Shown here one piece after another: positions 9,064-17,902 of a stretch of DNA of 41,546 nucleotides. A model generated the notes under the pieces. It was not told the origin of the DNA and did no database searches. It saw only the letters and a list, made by a program, of their open reading frames with translations. Positions within the stretch are counted from its first letter, which is position 1. Every line of letters begins with the position of its first letter. The stretch spans positions 1 through 41,546 of the forward strand of contig JAUXMV010000059.1 of assembly GCA_030683155.1 (NCBI GenBank), written 5' to 3'. Both the position numbers and the translations under genes were made by a program. Source of the DNA: Bacteroidales bacterium. GTDB lineage: Bacteria; Bacteroidota; Bacteroidia; Bacteroidales; F082.

Positions 9064-10305
9064 TTATTCGTATCTCAACGACTCAATAGGGTCAACACTT
9101 GCGGCTTTATTTGCCGGAATTGAACCCGAAACAAGCGCAACAACAAAACAAAGTACAACAGCCAGGATAATCCAGGGCCATGGAACAATGAAAGCGCTGC
9201 CAATGAAGTAAGAGAGAATATTTCCAACAAGGATTCCGGACACAATGCCAAAAAATCCGCCTATTTGTGCAATTACTACTGCCTCGATGAGAAACTGATC
9301 GCGTATGGTTTTTCTGGTTGCTCCGATGGCTTTCCTGATCCCAATTTCTCGGGTGCGTTCAGTCACCGACACCAACATGATATTCATCAGACCTATTGCA
9401 GCGCCAAAAAGTGTTATCAGTCCGATGAAAGTGGCTCCAAGTCTGACCTGACCTGTTAGTCCGAGCAACATATTGGCAATATTATCGCTTTTCATTACCG
9501 AAAAAGTTTCGGTTTTTCCGGGTGTATCACCACGTATGACTCTAAATATACCTGTTGCTTCGCCAATTGCAGGCTCAAGTTCTTCAGCGTTTCTTGTTCG
9601 GACACTGATTGTATAGTTCATGTTTGGCCGTGAGAAATATTGCCGCACATTGTTGAGAGGCATCAAACAATTGCGATCGCCGCTGAAACCCATGCTAGAT
9701 CCTTTTTCTTTCATTACCCCAACAATACGGTATTTTCCCGGCCCGACAGAGATGATTTGTCCAACAGGATCCTCATTGTTTTTAAATAAATCTTTGGCGA
9801 TGGCGCTGCCAACAACAACAACATGTGCGCCTGAAGTAACCTCTTGTGCAGTTAGATTGCGTCCTTGTTCAATATCATATCCGGCGTTATAGATATAATT
9901 TTCATCGATGCCAACAATCTGAATATTTGGATTTGTTTTTTCTGATTCAAATTTTAAAGTAGCTATTCCGGTTCCGAAAGTATACATGCTTGTTGAAGCC
10001 GGAAAATTAAATTCATCCTTGAAGCGCTGCGCTTCGCGGTATGAAATGTTTTTATAGGCATTGGCAGTGTTGCTTCTGCCTCCCATGCGAACAACCATTT
10101 CACGGTTCCTGATATTAAAAGTGTTGGCTCCCATCATCGAAAAATTCTCATTCAGATAGTATTTGATCGAATCGATAGCTGTTAAAATGCCGACCAAAGC
10201 CATGATACCAAAAGCAATAATTGCAACGGTTAAAATTGTCCTTAGCAGGTGGTTGCGGATTGATTCAAATGATATCCTGATATTTTCAAAGAATGCTTTG
10301 TTCAT
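9064..10305 (-). CDS. ABC transporter permease, MacB/FtsX type
   Basis: A 413-residue protein with the layout of MacB-type permeases: one N-terminal helix (residues about 20-45, after LLRTILTVAIIAFGIMALVG), a long extracytoplasmic MacB_PCD domain (about 50-270), and three C-terminal helices with the FtsX motif near TERTREIGIRKAIGATR. Members work with a separate ATPase to move lipoproteins, peptides or antibiotics by a mechanotransmission cycle. No ATPase gene is adjacent, so the partner is encoded elsewhere. It follows uracil phosphoribosyltransferase by 12 nt, suggesting one transcript. Confidence 0.9.
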   Translation of the reverse strand: MNKAFFENIRISFESIRNHLLRTILTVAIIAFGIMALVGILTAIDSIKYYLNENFSMMGANTFNIRNREMVVRMGGRSNTANAYKNISYREAQRFKDEFNFPASTSMYTFGTGIATLKFESEKTNPNIQIVGIDENYIYNAGYDIEQGRNLTAQEVTSGAHVVVVGSAIAKDLFKNNEDPVGQIISVGPGKYRIVGVMKEKGSSMGFSGDRNCLMPLNNVRQYFSRPNMNYTISVRTRNAEELEPAIGEATGIFRVIRGDTPGKTETFSVMKSDNIANMLLGLTGQVRLGATFIGLITLFGAAIGLMNIMLVSVTERTREIGIRKAIGATRKTIRDQFLIEAVVIAQIGGFFGIVSGILVGNILSYFIGSAFIVPWPWIILAVVLCFVVALVSGSIPANKAASVDPIESLRYE

Positions 10306-10317
10306 TTTATCGTTGAA

Positions 10318-10971
10318 TTAGTCGCTTTTTTTTCCAAATGCTAAATCTCCTGCATCTCCCAATCCAGGTACGATATAGGCTTGAGCTGTAAGTTCATCGT
10401 CGATAGCGCCAACCCAAATGTTAAGATTGTGCAGTGATAAGTGTCTTTTAACATATTCAATTCCTTCGATGCTCGCCAAAGCAGAAACGATATGAATATG
10501 TTTCGGCATTCCTAACGACAGCAAACTTTTGATTGATTTCACAATTGAGGCGCCAGTGGCAAGCATCGGATCGGTCAGAATGACGATTTTGTCGCTGATG
10601 TCAGGGCTTGAAACATATTCAACCCGAATATCAAATGCCTCACTTTTGTCATATTTTCTATAGGCAGTTATGAATGCGTTTTCTGCTTTATCAAAGTAAT
10701 TCAACATGCCTTGATGGAGAGGAAGCCCTGCACGCAGAATTGTTGCTAACACCGGTTGTTGGTTGCAAAGTTGAATTTCAGCCACACCCAGTGGAGTCGT
10801 TATTTCAATTGGATTGTAATCGAAAGTTTTGCTTATTTCATAGGCAAAAATTTCACCGACACGTTCAAGATTTCTTCTGAAACGCATGCGGTCGGCCTGT
10901 ATTTCAGAACTTCTTAATTCTGCGATGAATTGATTGAAAATTGAATTTGTCGCTCCTAAGTTTTTTACCAT
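10318..10971 (-). CDS. upp: Uracil phosphoribosyltransferase
   Basis: A 217-residue cytoplasmic enzyme of pyrimidine salvage that makes UMP from uracil and PRPP. The PRPP-binding loop is at 130-142 (VILTDPMLATGAS), the ILRAGLPLHQGM segment is at 78-90, and the C-terminal uracil-binding stretch reads IVPGLGDAGD. I start at the ATG at 10971. A TTG ten codons upstream is possible but overlaps the predicted -7 box. The permease gene follows after 12 nt. Confidence 0.93.
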   Translation of the reverse strand: MVKNLGATNSIFNQFIAELRSSEIQADRMRFRRNLERVGEIFAYEISKTFDYNPIEITTPLGVAEIQLCNQQPVLATILRAGLPLHQGMLNYFDKAENAFITAYRKYDKSEAFDIRVEYVSSPDISDKIVILTDPMLATGASIVKSIKSLLSLGMPKHIHIVSALASIEGIEYVKRHLSLHNLNIWVGAIDDELTAQAYIVPGLGDAGDLAFGKKSD

Positions 10972-10998
10972 GATCTGCTGTAATGTTTGATAACAGGA

Positions 10999-11006
10999 CA
11001 AAAATA
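10999..11006 (-). promoter_or_regulatory. Probable -7 box for upp
   Basis: TATTTTTG on the minus strand matches the Bacteroidota -7 consensus TAnnTTTG exactly, 27 nt before the upp ATG. No TTTG is found at the usual distance upstream, so this rests on the -7 box and position alone. Confidence 0.4.
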
Positions 11007-11288
11007 AAATATTTAAGCAGATAAGTGGAGCATTGTTAAAACTATTTTGGAAACAAGATGGAATTATATTTCTGATCCTTCATTGTCATGTTTTAAGCAA
11101 AAACGACAAATGAGGATAAATGTGATGACTGTTTCCTTGAATGAAAAGAAAGTTTTGATTTAAAGTTAGTGCAGACATGGGTTTAGCGAGATTCAGGCTA
11201 GCAAAAGTTTTCCAGACTGCAACTCAATTTTTGCAATCTGAATTGGCAATCAAAGAATACCCAATGCGCTTGCAACAAATTCCATCCT

Positions 11289-12308
11289 CTAAAGTTTTTG
11301 AAACTCTATTGTTGGATATCCTTTTTCTCCCGATTGATTGTAAAAACTTACAAATCGCATCTTGAAATAAAAACCCTCTTGTGTGCGGATGAAATAATTG
11401 TTTTCAGCCTTCACCTCATAAAAAACAATGCCACTGCTTACATCACCGACCACATCTTTCCAATCATAGCCAATCGCATCCAATCGATTGATAAAATTTG
11501 CTTCCATCGCATTTTCGCGGGTGATAGAATCAAAAACCAGCTCTTGGTTTAAGGAGGAAAAAGTGTTGAAACGATTGAGCAATACACCGGTAACCAGATA
11601 TGGGTAAGGTTCGCCGGTATTTGTAAAAAGCAATGTAGTGTATTGTGTAAACAATAAATCATATTGATTTTTGTCAGGCTCTGGATACAATTGGCCTTCA
11701 ACGCTGTTGAAAGCGTAATAGGAGAAATTCGCTTCAGGCATTTTGGTTACCTGAGCGGAAACTTCATTTGCACCATTCAAATTGGCATATCTGAAGTAAT
11801 ATGTTTGTCCTTTCAGGCTGTCAAAAATGATTTTTCTGTAACCAAGGGTGTTTCCCAAATCGTCGTAACCACGGTTGATAACGTAAACCTCATTTGTGAA
11901 AATGGTGTCATTTCCATTGATGTTGAACCAGTTGCCAATTGCTGTTGAGTCGCGGTTACCGGTTGATGGATCAAATTTCATTTCAAGTCCGGCGAAACTT
12001 GTTACATCAGCAAGATTTGTTTTTCCTGTTCGTGCAGCAGTCATAAAGTTGGCTGAATTAAGAAAAATATGGCTTCCGGCAGGATTGGTTTCAAACATGA
12101 GATCGAAGCTTTGTTTGTTTACAACTCCAACAACCTGAGCATCTTCAAGATTAAAGTATACCTGATATTTATAGGTTTGGGTCATTTCAATCATTGCTGT
12201 GAGCTTGTCGCCCCGGTCATAGGGCATAATTCGTTCGTCTTCTTTGAAGCAGGAAGTCAGCAACGACGAAATTAAAAGCAGTAAAATATATGGCTGATAT
12301 TTTTTCAT
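11289..12308 (-). CDS. HmuY-family lipoprotein
   Basis: A 339-residue protein that starts with a lipoprotein signal (MKKYQPYILLLLISSLLTSC, Cys20 as the lipidated residue). A longer frame reading into the TonB receptor gene is open but has no support; the ATG at 12308 gives a clean signal peptide and lies 4 nt after the receptor stop. The body resembles HmuY-like proteins, surface lipoproteins that in Porphyromonas capture haem and pass it to a TonB receptor. It is a paralogue of the T9SS-secreted protein at 14557-15819: both contain YANLNG followed by an EV pair, then a DLxxxxY segment and a VxGV strand. Haem-ligand residues of P. gingivalis HmuY are not recognisable, so the ligand may not be haem. 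It is the third gene of the operon. Confidence 0.8.
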   Translation of the reverse strand: MKKYQPYILLLLISSLLTSCFKEDERIMPYDRGDKLTAMIEMTQTYKYQVYFNLEDAQVVGVVNKQSFDLMFETNPAGSHIFLNSANFMTAARTGKTNLADVTSFAGLEMKFDPSTGNRDSTAIGNWFNINGNDTIFTNEVYVINRGYDDLGNTLGYRKIIFDSLKGQTYYFRYANLNGANEVSAQVTKMPEANFSYYAFNSVEGQLYPEPDKNQYDLLFTQYTTLLFTNTGEPYPYLVTGVLLNRFNTFSSLNQELVFDSITRENAMEANFINRLDAIGYDWKDVVGDVSSGIVFYEVKAENNYFIRTQEGFYFKMRFVSFYNQSGEKGYPTIEFQKL

Positions 12309-12312
12309 GAAT

Positions 12313-14547
12313 CTATTTGAATTTTCTAATTTGCATTGCAAGCCTGACAAAATATGTGCGGCCCCAGCCCACTGGCGAGAAACTGCCTCCACCGTAGTGA
12401 ATGCCTCCTCCGCCTGTATCACCTTTGACGGCAATATTCGTGTTGTTGAAAATATTTTTTGCACCAATCTGAGCTTGTAACCTGTTGTTCCACAGTGGTT
12501 TGCCAAGTGTAATATCAAATGTGTGATAACCCTCCATTATGGTACGGAATATCTGCCCATCCTGATTTATGAACACTTCTGGATAATCGCCATTGTATTT
12601 GTAATAAAGGCCAAAGTTAAGATCAGTCAAACGCCATTGGTAGTTGATGGTTGTAAGCACATCGGTGCTGTAAATCATATTTATGTCAACTTCCTTATTT
12701 TGAATCTGTTTGCGCCCTGTTTGTCCGAAGCCAAGTTTTATTTCAAGCCATGGGTAAAGCCTGTTGTTGAATTGCAATTGATATCCCTGCGTAATCATTT
12801 TATCAAGATTCACATAGGTGTATAAGGCATCATTAACGTTGACCGTAGCAAGACTTATGCTGTTTGAAATATTGTTGTAGAACAGGTTCATTTCCATGCC
12901 ATAATCGTAGGTTTCCTTTTCATGATGGTACTTCATTGACAGATTGACGTTGTGCGAGTTTTCCGCTTTTAGATTTTCATTTCCTCTGATGTTGTGATTG
13001 ACATCAACAAATTCAAGATAGAGTTCTTTCAGTGAAGGTGCTCTGAAACCTTTGGCATAGGAGGCTCTAAGGCTCAGATCTTCAAGCAGGTCCCATTTCA
13101 GATTTAATGAATAAACCAATGGCGAATTATATTTTGTGTTGAATCCATAGCGAAGACCTGGCTGTAGCATCAATCTTGCAGCAGGCTGAAGTTTAACGCT
13201 GAGAAATGCAGCATAATCACCAATAGATTGTTGTTGATTGAGAATGCGGCGTCCAAAACCATTTTCATAGTTTAAATCTATACCCAGCTGATAATTAAAG
13301 GGACTGCTGGCAGTGCTTTTGCTGAATTCTGCCCGCAGCAGATATTGATTAAAACTCGATGTGTCCTGATCGTAGATATTGGCAGTAAGATTCTTCTCAA
13401 GGGTTGTAAGATCAATGAAATAGGTGTTTTTTATTCTGTCATAATATGAATAGGAGCCCAGCACTGTGAGATAACGGTCTTTGAATAATCTTTTGCTGAC
13501 ATCAAGTTTGGATGTTAAACGATTGGATTTGAATTCACTGTCAAAAGCAGTTTCATAGTAAGGTTTGAGCAAATTGCCTTTGTCCTGAAGCATTTCGTTG
13601 AAGTAGGATAAGCTCAATCTTACCTTAAAATCATCTTTGACATATCCAAGTGTTCCATCAGCATTGTACTGGCGCTTGGGTTTCCAGCGCTTGGATCTGG
13701 TGGTATCGTAAGCACTGAAGCCATCAAAAAAATTCCTTGCGCCAGCTATAGAACCACTCCATCTGTTTTTACTTACAGCAGCATCGGCGTTAAAATTATA
13801 TACTCCAACAGATTCAAGATAGCTGCCTGCATTCGTGGTGTAGGCTGTCTGATTATTTTCTTTTGTGATGATATTTATTACACCGGCCAAAGCATTTGAA
13901 CCATAAATAACTGACATTGGTCCTTCAATAACTTCTATCTGCTTGACATTGTATAGATTCAGCTGGCCGAGATCGATGTTTCCGTTCATGCGACCAATGA
14001 GTGGTACGCCATCAATTAAAAATTTTATGTGTTCACCACCAAGGCCTTGCAGTGTGATTTTTGATCCCAATGCACCATCAAAAGAGCTTCTGATATTCAG
14101 TTCGCCCGACATCAGCTCGCTTAAGTTATTGGAGGCTTTCTGTTCGATAAGTCTTGAGCCGATTACTTTCACCCTGAAAATTGATTTGTCAACAGGTTGC
14201 GGTGTATACTGCCCTGTCACAACAACTTCGTCCATATTGTACACCGAAGGTTGAAGCAAAATCGTTTTATTTTCACCCGGATTTATGCTGTCTGATTGAT
14301 TTCGATAGCCAAGAGCTGTAACTGTCAAAAGACCTGGTTTCTGTATTGCGAACTTCACTTTGCCGTCATAATCAGTTACCAATGTTTGATTTTGACTTTT
14401 ATCGAAACTTTCGAAAAGCAGATGTGCAAAGGAAACGGGCTCTTTGCTTCTGGCATCACGCACTGAAAGTGATACCTCCTGACTGTATCCCTGAAAGATA
14501 CAGCCAGTAAGCATAAGGATTAAAATGATGTATTTATTCAAATGCAT
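12313..14547 (-). CDS. TonB-dependent outer-membrane receptor (HmuR-like)
   Basis: A 744-residue outer-membrane transporter. The N-terminal signal ends near GYSQ; an LTGC motif at 13-16 also looks like a lipobox, so the cleavage type is uncertain. Residues about 25-100 are a carboxypeptidase-regulatory-like (CarboxypepD_reg) domain. The TonB box MDEVVVTGQYTP is at 105-116, the plug spans about 120-230 (ITLQGLGGEHIKFLIDGVPL; IEVIEGPMSVIYGSNALAGV), and the rest is a 22-strand barrel. FRAP at 501-504 and NENLKAE at 523-529 occupy the place of the FRAP/NPxL motif of haem receptors. It is flanked by two HmuY-like genes (4 and 9 nt apart), so import of haem or a similar metal complex is the best inference. 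Confidence 0.88.
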   Translation of the reverse strand: MHLNKYIILILMLTGCIFQGYSQEVSLSVRDARSKEPVSFAHLLFESFDKSQNQTLVTDYDGKVKFAIQKPGLLTVTALGYRNQSDSINPGENKTILLQPSVYNMDEVVVTGQYTPQPVDKSIFRVKVIGSRLIEQKASNNLSELMSGELNIRSSFDGALGSKITLQGLGGEHIKFLIDGVPLIGRMNGNIDLGQLNLYNVKQIEVIEGPMSVIYGSNALAGVINIITKENNQTAYTTNAGSYLESVGVYNFNADAAVSKNRWSGSIAGARNFFDGFSAYDTTRSKRWKPKRQYNADGTLGYVKDDFKVRLSLSYFNEMLQDKGNLLKPYYETAFDSEFKSNRLTSKLDVSKRLFKDRYLTVLGSYSYYDRIKNTYFIDLTTLEKNLTANIYDQDTSSFNQYLLRAEFSKSTASSPFNYQLGIDLNYENGFGRRILNQQQSIGDYAAFLSVKLQPAARLMLQPGLRYGFNTKYNSPLVYSLNLKWDLLEDLSLRASYAKGFRAPSLKELYLEFVDVNHNIRGNENLKAENSHNVNLSMKYHHEKETYDYGMEMNLFYNNISNSISLATVNVNDALYTYVNLDKMITQGYQLQFNNRLYPWLEIKLGFGQTGRKQIQNKEVDINMIYSTDVLTTINYQWRLTDLNFGLYYKYNGDYPEVFINQDGQIFRTIMEGYHTFDITLGKPLWNNRLQAQIGAKNIFNNTNIAVKGDTGGGGIHYGGGSFSPVGWGRTYFVRLAMQIRKFK

Positions 14548-14556
14548 CGCAAAATT

Positions 14557-15819
14557 TTAGTGTTTAACAATTAGTTTTTGACGACTTGTTGCGTTTTCGT
14601 TTTTAACTTCTACAATGTAAAGTCCATTGCGTAAGTTTTCAATATTGACCTGATAATTTTGAGCTTTCGCGGAGGTGGTTTCTGAAAGAACCAATCTTCC
14701 GGCCTGATCAAAAATTCTTATTTCAGCATTTTTTTCACTTTCAGGTAGCACAACTGTTATCACTGAAGCTGAAGGATTTGGGAAAACAGAAAGCGCACTA
14801 GTTGAGGGCTGATCGTTTACTGATACCAATGAAAGTAGTTTCTTAATCAGACCGGTTTTTCCTGCCCCGCTGCCACTGAAATAATCAAATTGAAGTTTAT
14901 AAATGTCGCCTTGTCGGTTTTTAACAAAATAAGTCAAAGAATCCGTTATCAGCCATTGAAACTGTGTCATATTGAATTCTTTCCAGTTGTGACCTATCGG
15001 TGTTTTATAGGCTTCGAATGGTTTTGTGAACCAACTATCAAAATCAGGCCCAACTGGGTGATGTTTGCTTGTTTCAACCTCCAGATTATTCGTAACACCA
15101 ACAACAATGTAGTAGGATGGATTTCCTGAAAGATCATAAACAATTGCTGCATAGCGGCTCCATTGCAAATCCCAGCTGTTAATATCCGGCTCACGATCGA
15201 CAACAGATTGCGTTACCAAAGAGTAATAAATGAACATCCTGTTGCTTTGGTATGGAGTTACGTTAAGTGTTTCGTTCACCTCTTGCAACCCGTTAAGATT
15301 GGCATACTTGAAATGGAAAGTGTTCGTGATCGAATTCTTTCTTTTTATCCAAAGCTTTTTCAAGCTTCCGTTGGCAAGTTTTATGATATACAACGAATCG
15401 CCAACCACATCGTGGTTAATCATATTGTATACGCCCCAGCCATAATCAGGGTGTCCAAGTGAATTGCGGTTGAAAGCACCATCTTCCCAGATCGTATCGG
15501 AGTTGTGCAGGTTTATCCATTCTGAGATCCCTGTTGAGTCAATGTTATTCCATGCAGAAGTATCTCCAAGTGGATAAGTGTATAGCATATGCCCTGCACC
15601 TTCGTTTATGATGATTCCGGCACTCCAGCGATTGGTGTAAAAGGCTATATCCCAATTGTTTCTGGGCTCCGTTTTTACAACGCCACTACTTAAACTGTAA
15701 AAAACATCGTTTCCATAACCCGGACCCATAGTGACAGTATCATGTACCTGATTTGCGAATGAAGAAAAAGTTAACAGCCCTGAAAACATCAATGCTGCAA
15801 AAAGTAATATTTTTTTCAT
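14557..15819 (-). CDS. HmuY-like secreted protein with T9SS type A sorting domain
   Basis: A 420-residue protein with a Sec signal peptide (MKKILLFAALMFSGLLTFSSFA) and a HmuY-like middle (residues about 25-330; YANLNGLQEV, SWDLQWSRYAAIVYD, YYIVVGV). Residues about 345-420 are a type A C-terminal sorting domain (SVFPNPSASVITVVLPESE, DQAGRLVLSE, LRNGLYIVEVKN) that sends the protein through the type IX secretion system. It is the first gene of the operon with the TonB receptor (9 nt gap) and the lipoprotein paralogue. A secreted or surface-attached ligand-binding protein feeding the receptor is inferred. No exact TAnnTTTG box is seen just upstream. Confidence 0.82.
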   Translation of the reverse strand: MKKILLFAALMFSGLLTFSSFANQVHDTVTMGPGYGNDVFYSLSSGVVKTEPRNNWDIAFYTNRWSAGIIINEGAGHMLYTYPLGDTSAWNNIDSTGISEWINLHNSDTIWEDGAFNRNSLGHPDYGWGVYNMINHDVVGDSLYIIKLANGSLKKLWIKRKNSITNTFHFKYANLNGLQEVNETLNVTPYQSNRMFIYYSLVTQSVVDREPDINSWDLQWSRYAAIVYDLSGNPSYYIVVGVTNNLEVETSKHHPVGPDFDSWFTKPFEAYKTPIGHNWKEFNMTQFQWLITDSLTYFVKNRQGDIYKLQFDYFSGSGAGKTGLIKKLLSLVSVNDQPSTSALSVFPNPSASVITVVLPESEKNAEIRIFDQAGRLVLSETTSAKAQNYQVNIENLRNGLYIVEVKNENATSRQKLIVKH

Positions 15820-16047
15820 GATATAAAATGTTAATAATGAAGTATATATAAATATTAATTAAAGAATAGGCAATATTCTTATTTAAGAAAGATCACATTT
15901 AATAGCTTTTATAATAAAGTTTCCTTGTCGAAAAAAGCATTATTGAGAACATTCAATTTAATGTTGTCAATCCTTGAACTTACATTCAGCAAAGAGCTAT
16001 TGCACCATGCGAAAAACAGGAATGTAAATGGCTTTAAAAAGATGTGA

Positions 16048-16416
16048 TCAGAAAATAGACAAGGGAGGCGCCCGCAGGCTGTTGAAAAGTGTGAAAACTT
16101 TGTGTATTGGCTGCACAAAGACAGTCCTTCGTTTTTCCAGATAGAATAATTTCGGACTTAAATTTAGTTCAAATGAAATAATGGCAATGAAAGAAGTTTT
16201 TCCGGAATCCTGCTTGTCGCCACTTTTTTGGGTCTTAAAGTGTGTCGTGTTTCCATCTTCGCCGGATTTAGGTTTTGTATATGGATGATGGTTTCCAAAA
16301 AAATCGTTGCCAAAAATAACCCTTTGGTGATATGTAATGAGCTCACCAATAACCATATAGAATATGGCAAAGGCCATAATCAATTTGATCGTTCTGGATG
16401 TTGTTGAGTTCTTCAT
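16048..16416 (-). CDS. Hypothetical small membrane or exported protein
   Basis: A 122-residue protein of no family I recognise. An N-terminal hydrophobic stretch (residues about 10-27, IKLIMAFAIFYMVIGELI) could be a signal anchor or signal peptide. It is followed by a polar His/Lys/Gly-rich part (GNHHPYTKPKSGEDGN) and a second hydrophobic patch (FIAIISFELNLSPKLFYL). I start at the ATG at 16416; a longer frame to 16476 would overlap the predicted -7 box. It is 229 nt upstream of the HmuY/TonB operon on the same strand and might be part of it, since small unknown proteins often precede TonB receptor genes in this phylum; that link is inference. Confidence 0.55.
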   Translation of the reverse strand: MKNSTTSRTIKLIMAFAIFYMVIGELITYHQRVIFGNDFFGNHHPYTKPKSGEDGNTTHFKTQKSGDKQDSGKTSFIAIISFELNLSPKLFYLEKRRTVFVQPIHKVFTLFNSLRAPPLSIF

Positions 16417-16432
16417 ATACACTTTCTGTTTG

Positions 16433-16440
16433 CAAAAGTA
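16433..16440 (-). promoter_or_regulatory. Probable -7 box
   Basis: TACTTTTG on the minus strand is an exact TAnnTTTG, 16 nt before the ATG at 16416. The expected TTTG element upstream is not clear. It could drive the hypothetical gene and perhaps the HmuY/TonB operon. Confidence 0.4.
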
Positions 16441-16511
16441 TATCAAATAGGCAAATAAATACTTGAATTGAGTCAATTCAAAAAAAGAAAATTATTTTTT
16501 TTATTCAAAAT

Positions 16512-16551
16512 GAAAAAGGACAGAAACACTTTTAATGATTTTGTCCTTTTC
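16512..16551 (-). terminator. Intrinsic terminator after flavodoxin
   Basis: AAAAGGACA at 16514-16522 pairs with TGTCCTTTT at 16542-16550, and G-U and A-U pairs extend the stem inward. On the minus strand the stem is followed by a T-rich tract. It lies about 75 nt past the flavodoxin stop, separating that gene from the hypothetical gene downstream. Confidence 0.65.
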
Positions 16552-16625
16552 AAAGGTTTTTGAAATAAAATTTTTTGCCCCTAAAAAACATTCAAGTTTT
16601 AAAAAGCAAAAAGGGATCAACGTTT

Positions 16626-17126
16626 TTAAATAAACTCTTTTTTTACTTGTTCGACCCAGGTTTTTACACGATCATCTGTTAACTCAGGTTGTTGATGATC
16701 ATCAATAGCCAATCCTACAAACTTGTCATCCCTTTCGGCAAGTGAAAAGTAGTATTTGTAGCCTTTAGTTGGCCAAAAGCCTGTTACAACAGACTTATCC
16801 GGAAGCCTGCAATACATCGTTCCAAGTCCGTCGACAAAGCTTTCCGGATATTCCGCCTGATCGCCCAATCCGAAAAGTGCTACTTTTTTTTCCGTGAAAT
16901 CAACTTCACTCAGGCTGTCAATAAAGTCTTCCCAGTCGTCTTGCATATCGCCAATGCCCCATGCAGAAGTTCCAAAAACGAGGTTTGTATATTTAGCGAT
17001 CATTTCAGGCGTAGCTTCCTTAATGTCGTGAAGGTCTGCATTTTTTCCAAACGCTTTTTTAATCTTCTCAGCTACTGATTTAGTTGATCCGGAAGTTGAT
17101 CCATAAAAAATACCTACTGTTTCCAT
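16626..17126 (-). CDS. fldA: Flavodoxin
   Basis: A 166-residue long-chain-type flavodoxin, a cytoplasmic FMN electron carrier. The FMN phosphate loop GSTSGSTKS is at residues 9-17, TSAWGIGDMQDDWEDF supplies the first isoalloxazine loop (Trp), and LFGLGDQAEYPESFVDG the second loop (Tyr). I use the ATG at 17126 and reject a TTG two codons earlier. The gene has its own well-formed promoter and terminator, so it is monocistronic. It is commonly induced when iron is low, which would fit the nearby HmuY/TonB operon, but no Fur box was identified. Confidence 0.95.
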   Translation of the reverse strand: METVGIFYGSTSGSTKSVAEKIKKAFGKNADLHDIKEATPEMIAKYTNLVFGTSAWGIGDMQDDWEDFIDSLSEVDFTEKKVALFGLGDQAEYPESFVDGLGTMYCRLPDKSVVTGFWPTKGYKYYFSLAERDDKFVGLAIDDHQQPELTDDRVKTWVEQVKKEFI

Positions 17127-17163
17127 ATTCAATTCTTATTTATATTCATTCTAAATTCGGCTG

Positions 17164-17194
17164 CAAAAATAAACTATTTCATTCCATTTTCAAA
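17164..17194 (-). promoter_or_regulatory. Promoter of flavodoxin gene (Bacteroidota type)
   Basis: On the minus strand TTTG (17194-17191) and TATTTTTG (17171-17164) are separated by 19 nt, a full match to the phylum's -33/-7 consensus. The -7 box ends 37 nt before the ATG, giving a leader of about 30 nt. Confidence 0.75.
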
Positions 17195-17296
17195 GTGAAG
17201 TAAAGATTTTGGTCTTTAGCTGTAGTCTTTAAATTTCACAGGAATACAAGATAAACATTTAACAGCCCTAAATGTTTGCACGGAAAGTAATTGATT

Positions 17297-17902
17297 TTAT
17301 AGCCTTCCCTTAAGTTCCTCAGTTTTGATGAGTTTGTTTAAAATAGCGTATACAGTGAGTCCTGAAACAGTTTTAATGCCCAATTTTCTGGTAATATTTT
17401 TTCTGTGTGTCATTGCCGTATGAACGCTTATAAATAATTTTTCGCTGATTTCATTGTTGGTCAGGCCAAGGGCCACGAGACGGAGAATGTCAATTTCACG
17501 GCCGCTGAGTGTATTGCTTTCTTTTTCAGAAGATATTATTCCGGCCTTTGTCAATATTTCTTCTGTTTCTTTAATTAGCTCTGTTTTTGAGGCACATAGA
17601 TGCAACAAAGCGTCAAACTGACTGCTTAAAGCATCAGGCAAATCATTCTGAACAAGTGCGATGAAAAAAACACCTGACAATTCAGGATCGGAGCGCTTGA
17701 TTAAAAGATTTTCCTTCATCATTGAAGGGTTGATCATAACAAGTCCCGGATTGCTTTTTTGAATCAGACGGTTCAAATTGTGAACCACAGCATCACTTTC
17801 ATCCATACGGAATGCTATCTCCATTTGACTCAAAAGCGTTTTTATACCCTCCCTGATCAGGAAAGAGGGTTCGATAATCAAAATTTCGACAGGACTTTGC
17901 AT
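17297..17902 (-). CDS. LuxR/NarL-type regulator with degenerate receiver domain
   Basis: A 201-residue transcription factor. Residues 1 to about 120 look like a response-regulator receiver, but the phosphoacceptor Asp is Asn58 (VMINPSMM) and the acidic pair is reduced to Glu11; the conserved Lys106 is kept. Phosphorylation is therefore unlikely. Residues about 131-190 form a LuxR-type helix-turn-helix (LSGREIDILRLVALGLTNNE, then HTAMTHRKNITRKLGI). The ATG overlaps the stop of the hemerythrin gene by 1 nt (TGATG), so the two are translationally coupled. The regulator probably responds to whatever the hemerythrin protein senses or repairs (NO, O2 or iron stress); that is inference from the pairing. 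Confidence 0.88.
   Translation of the reverse strand: MQSPVEILIIEPSFLIREGIKTLLSQMEIAFRMDESDAVVHNLNRLIQKSNPGLVMINPSMMKENLLIKRSDPELSGVFFIALVQNDLPDALSSQFDALLHLCASKTELIKETEEILTKAGIISSEKESNTLSGREIDILRLVALGLTNNEISEKLFISVHTAMTHRKNITRKLGIKTVSGLTVYAILNKLIKTEELKGRL

Noticed and set aside
11177-11365. Short plus-strand ORF in the upp/lipoprotein gap
   Set aside because: It overlaps the 3' end of the lipoprotein gene, has no family features and no promoter.
12309-12518. 70-codon upstream extension of the HmuY lipoprotein frame
   Set aside because: It lies inside the TonB receptor gene and would hide the lipoprotein signal peptide that starts at 12308.
15909-16118. 69-residue minus-strand ORF near the HmuY operon
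   Set aside because: It overlaps the hypothetical gene in another frame, uses no convincing start and has no family match.
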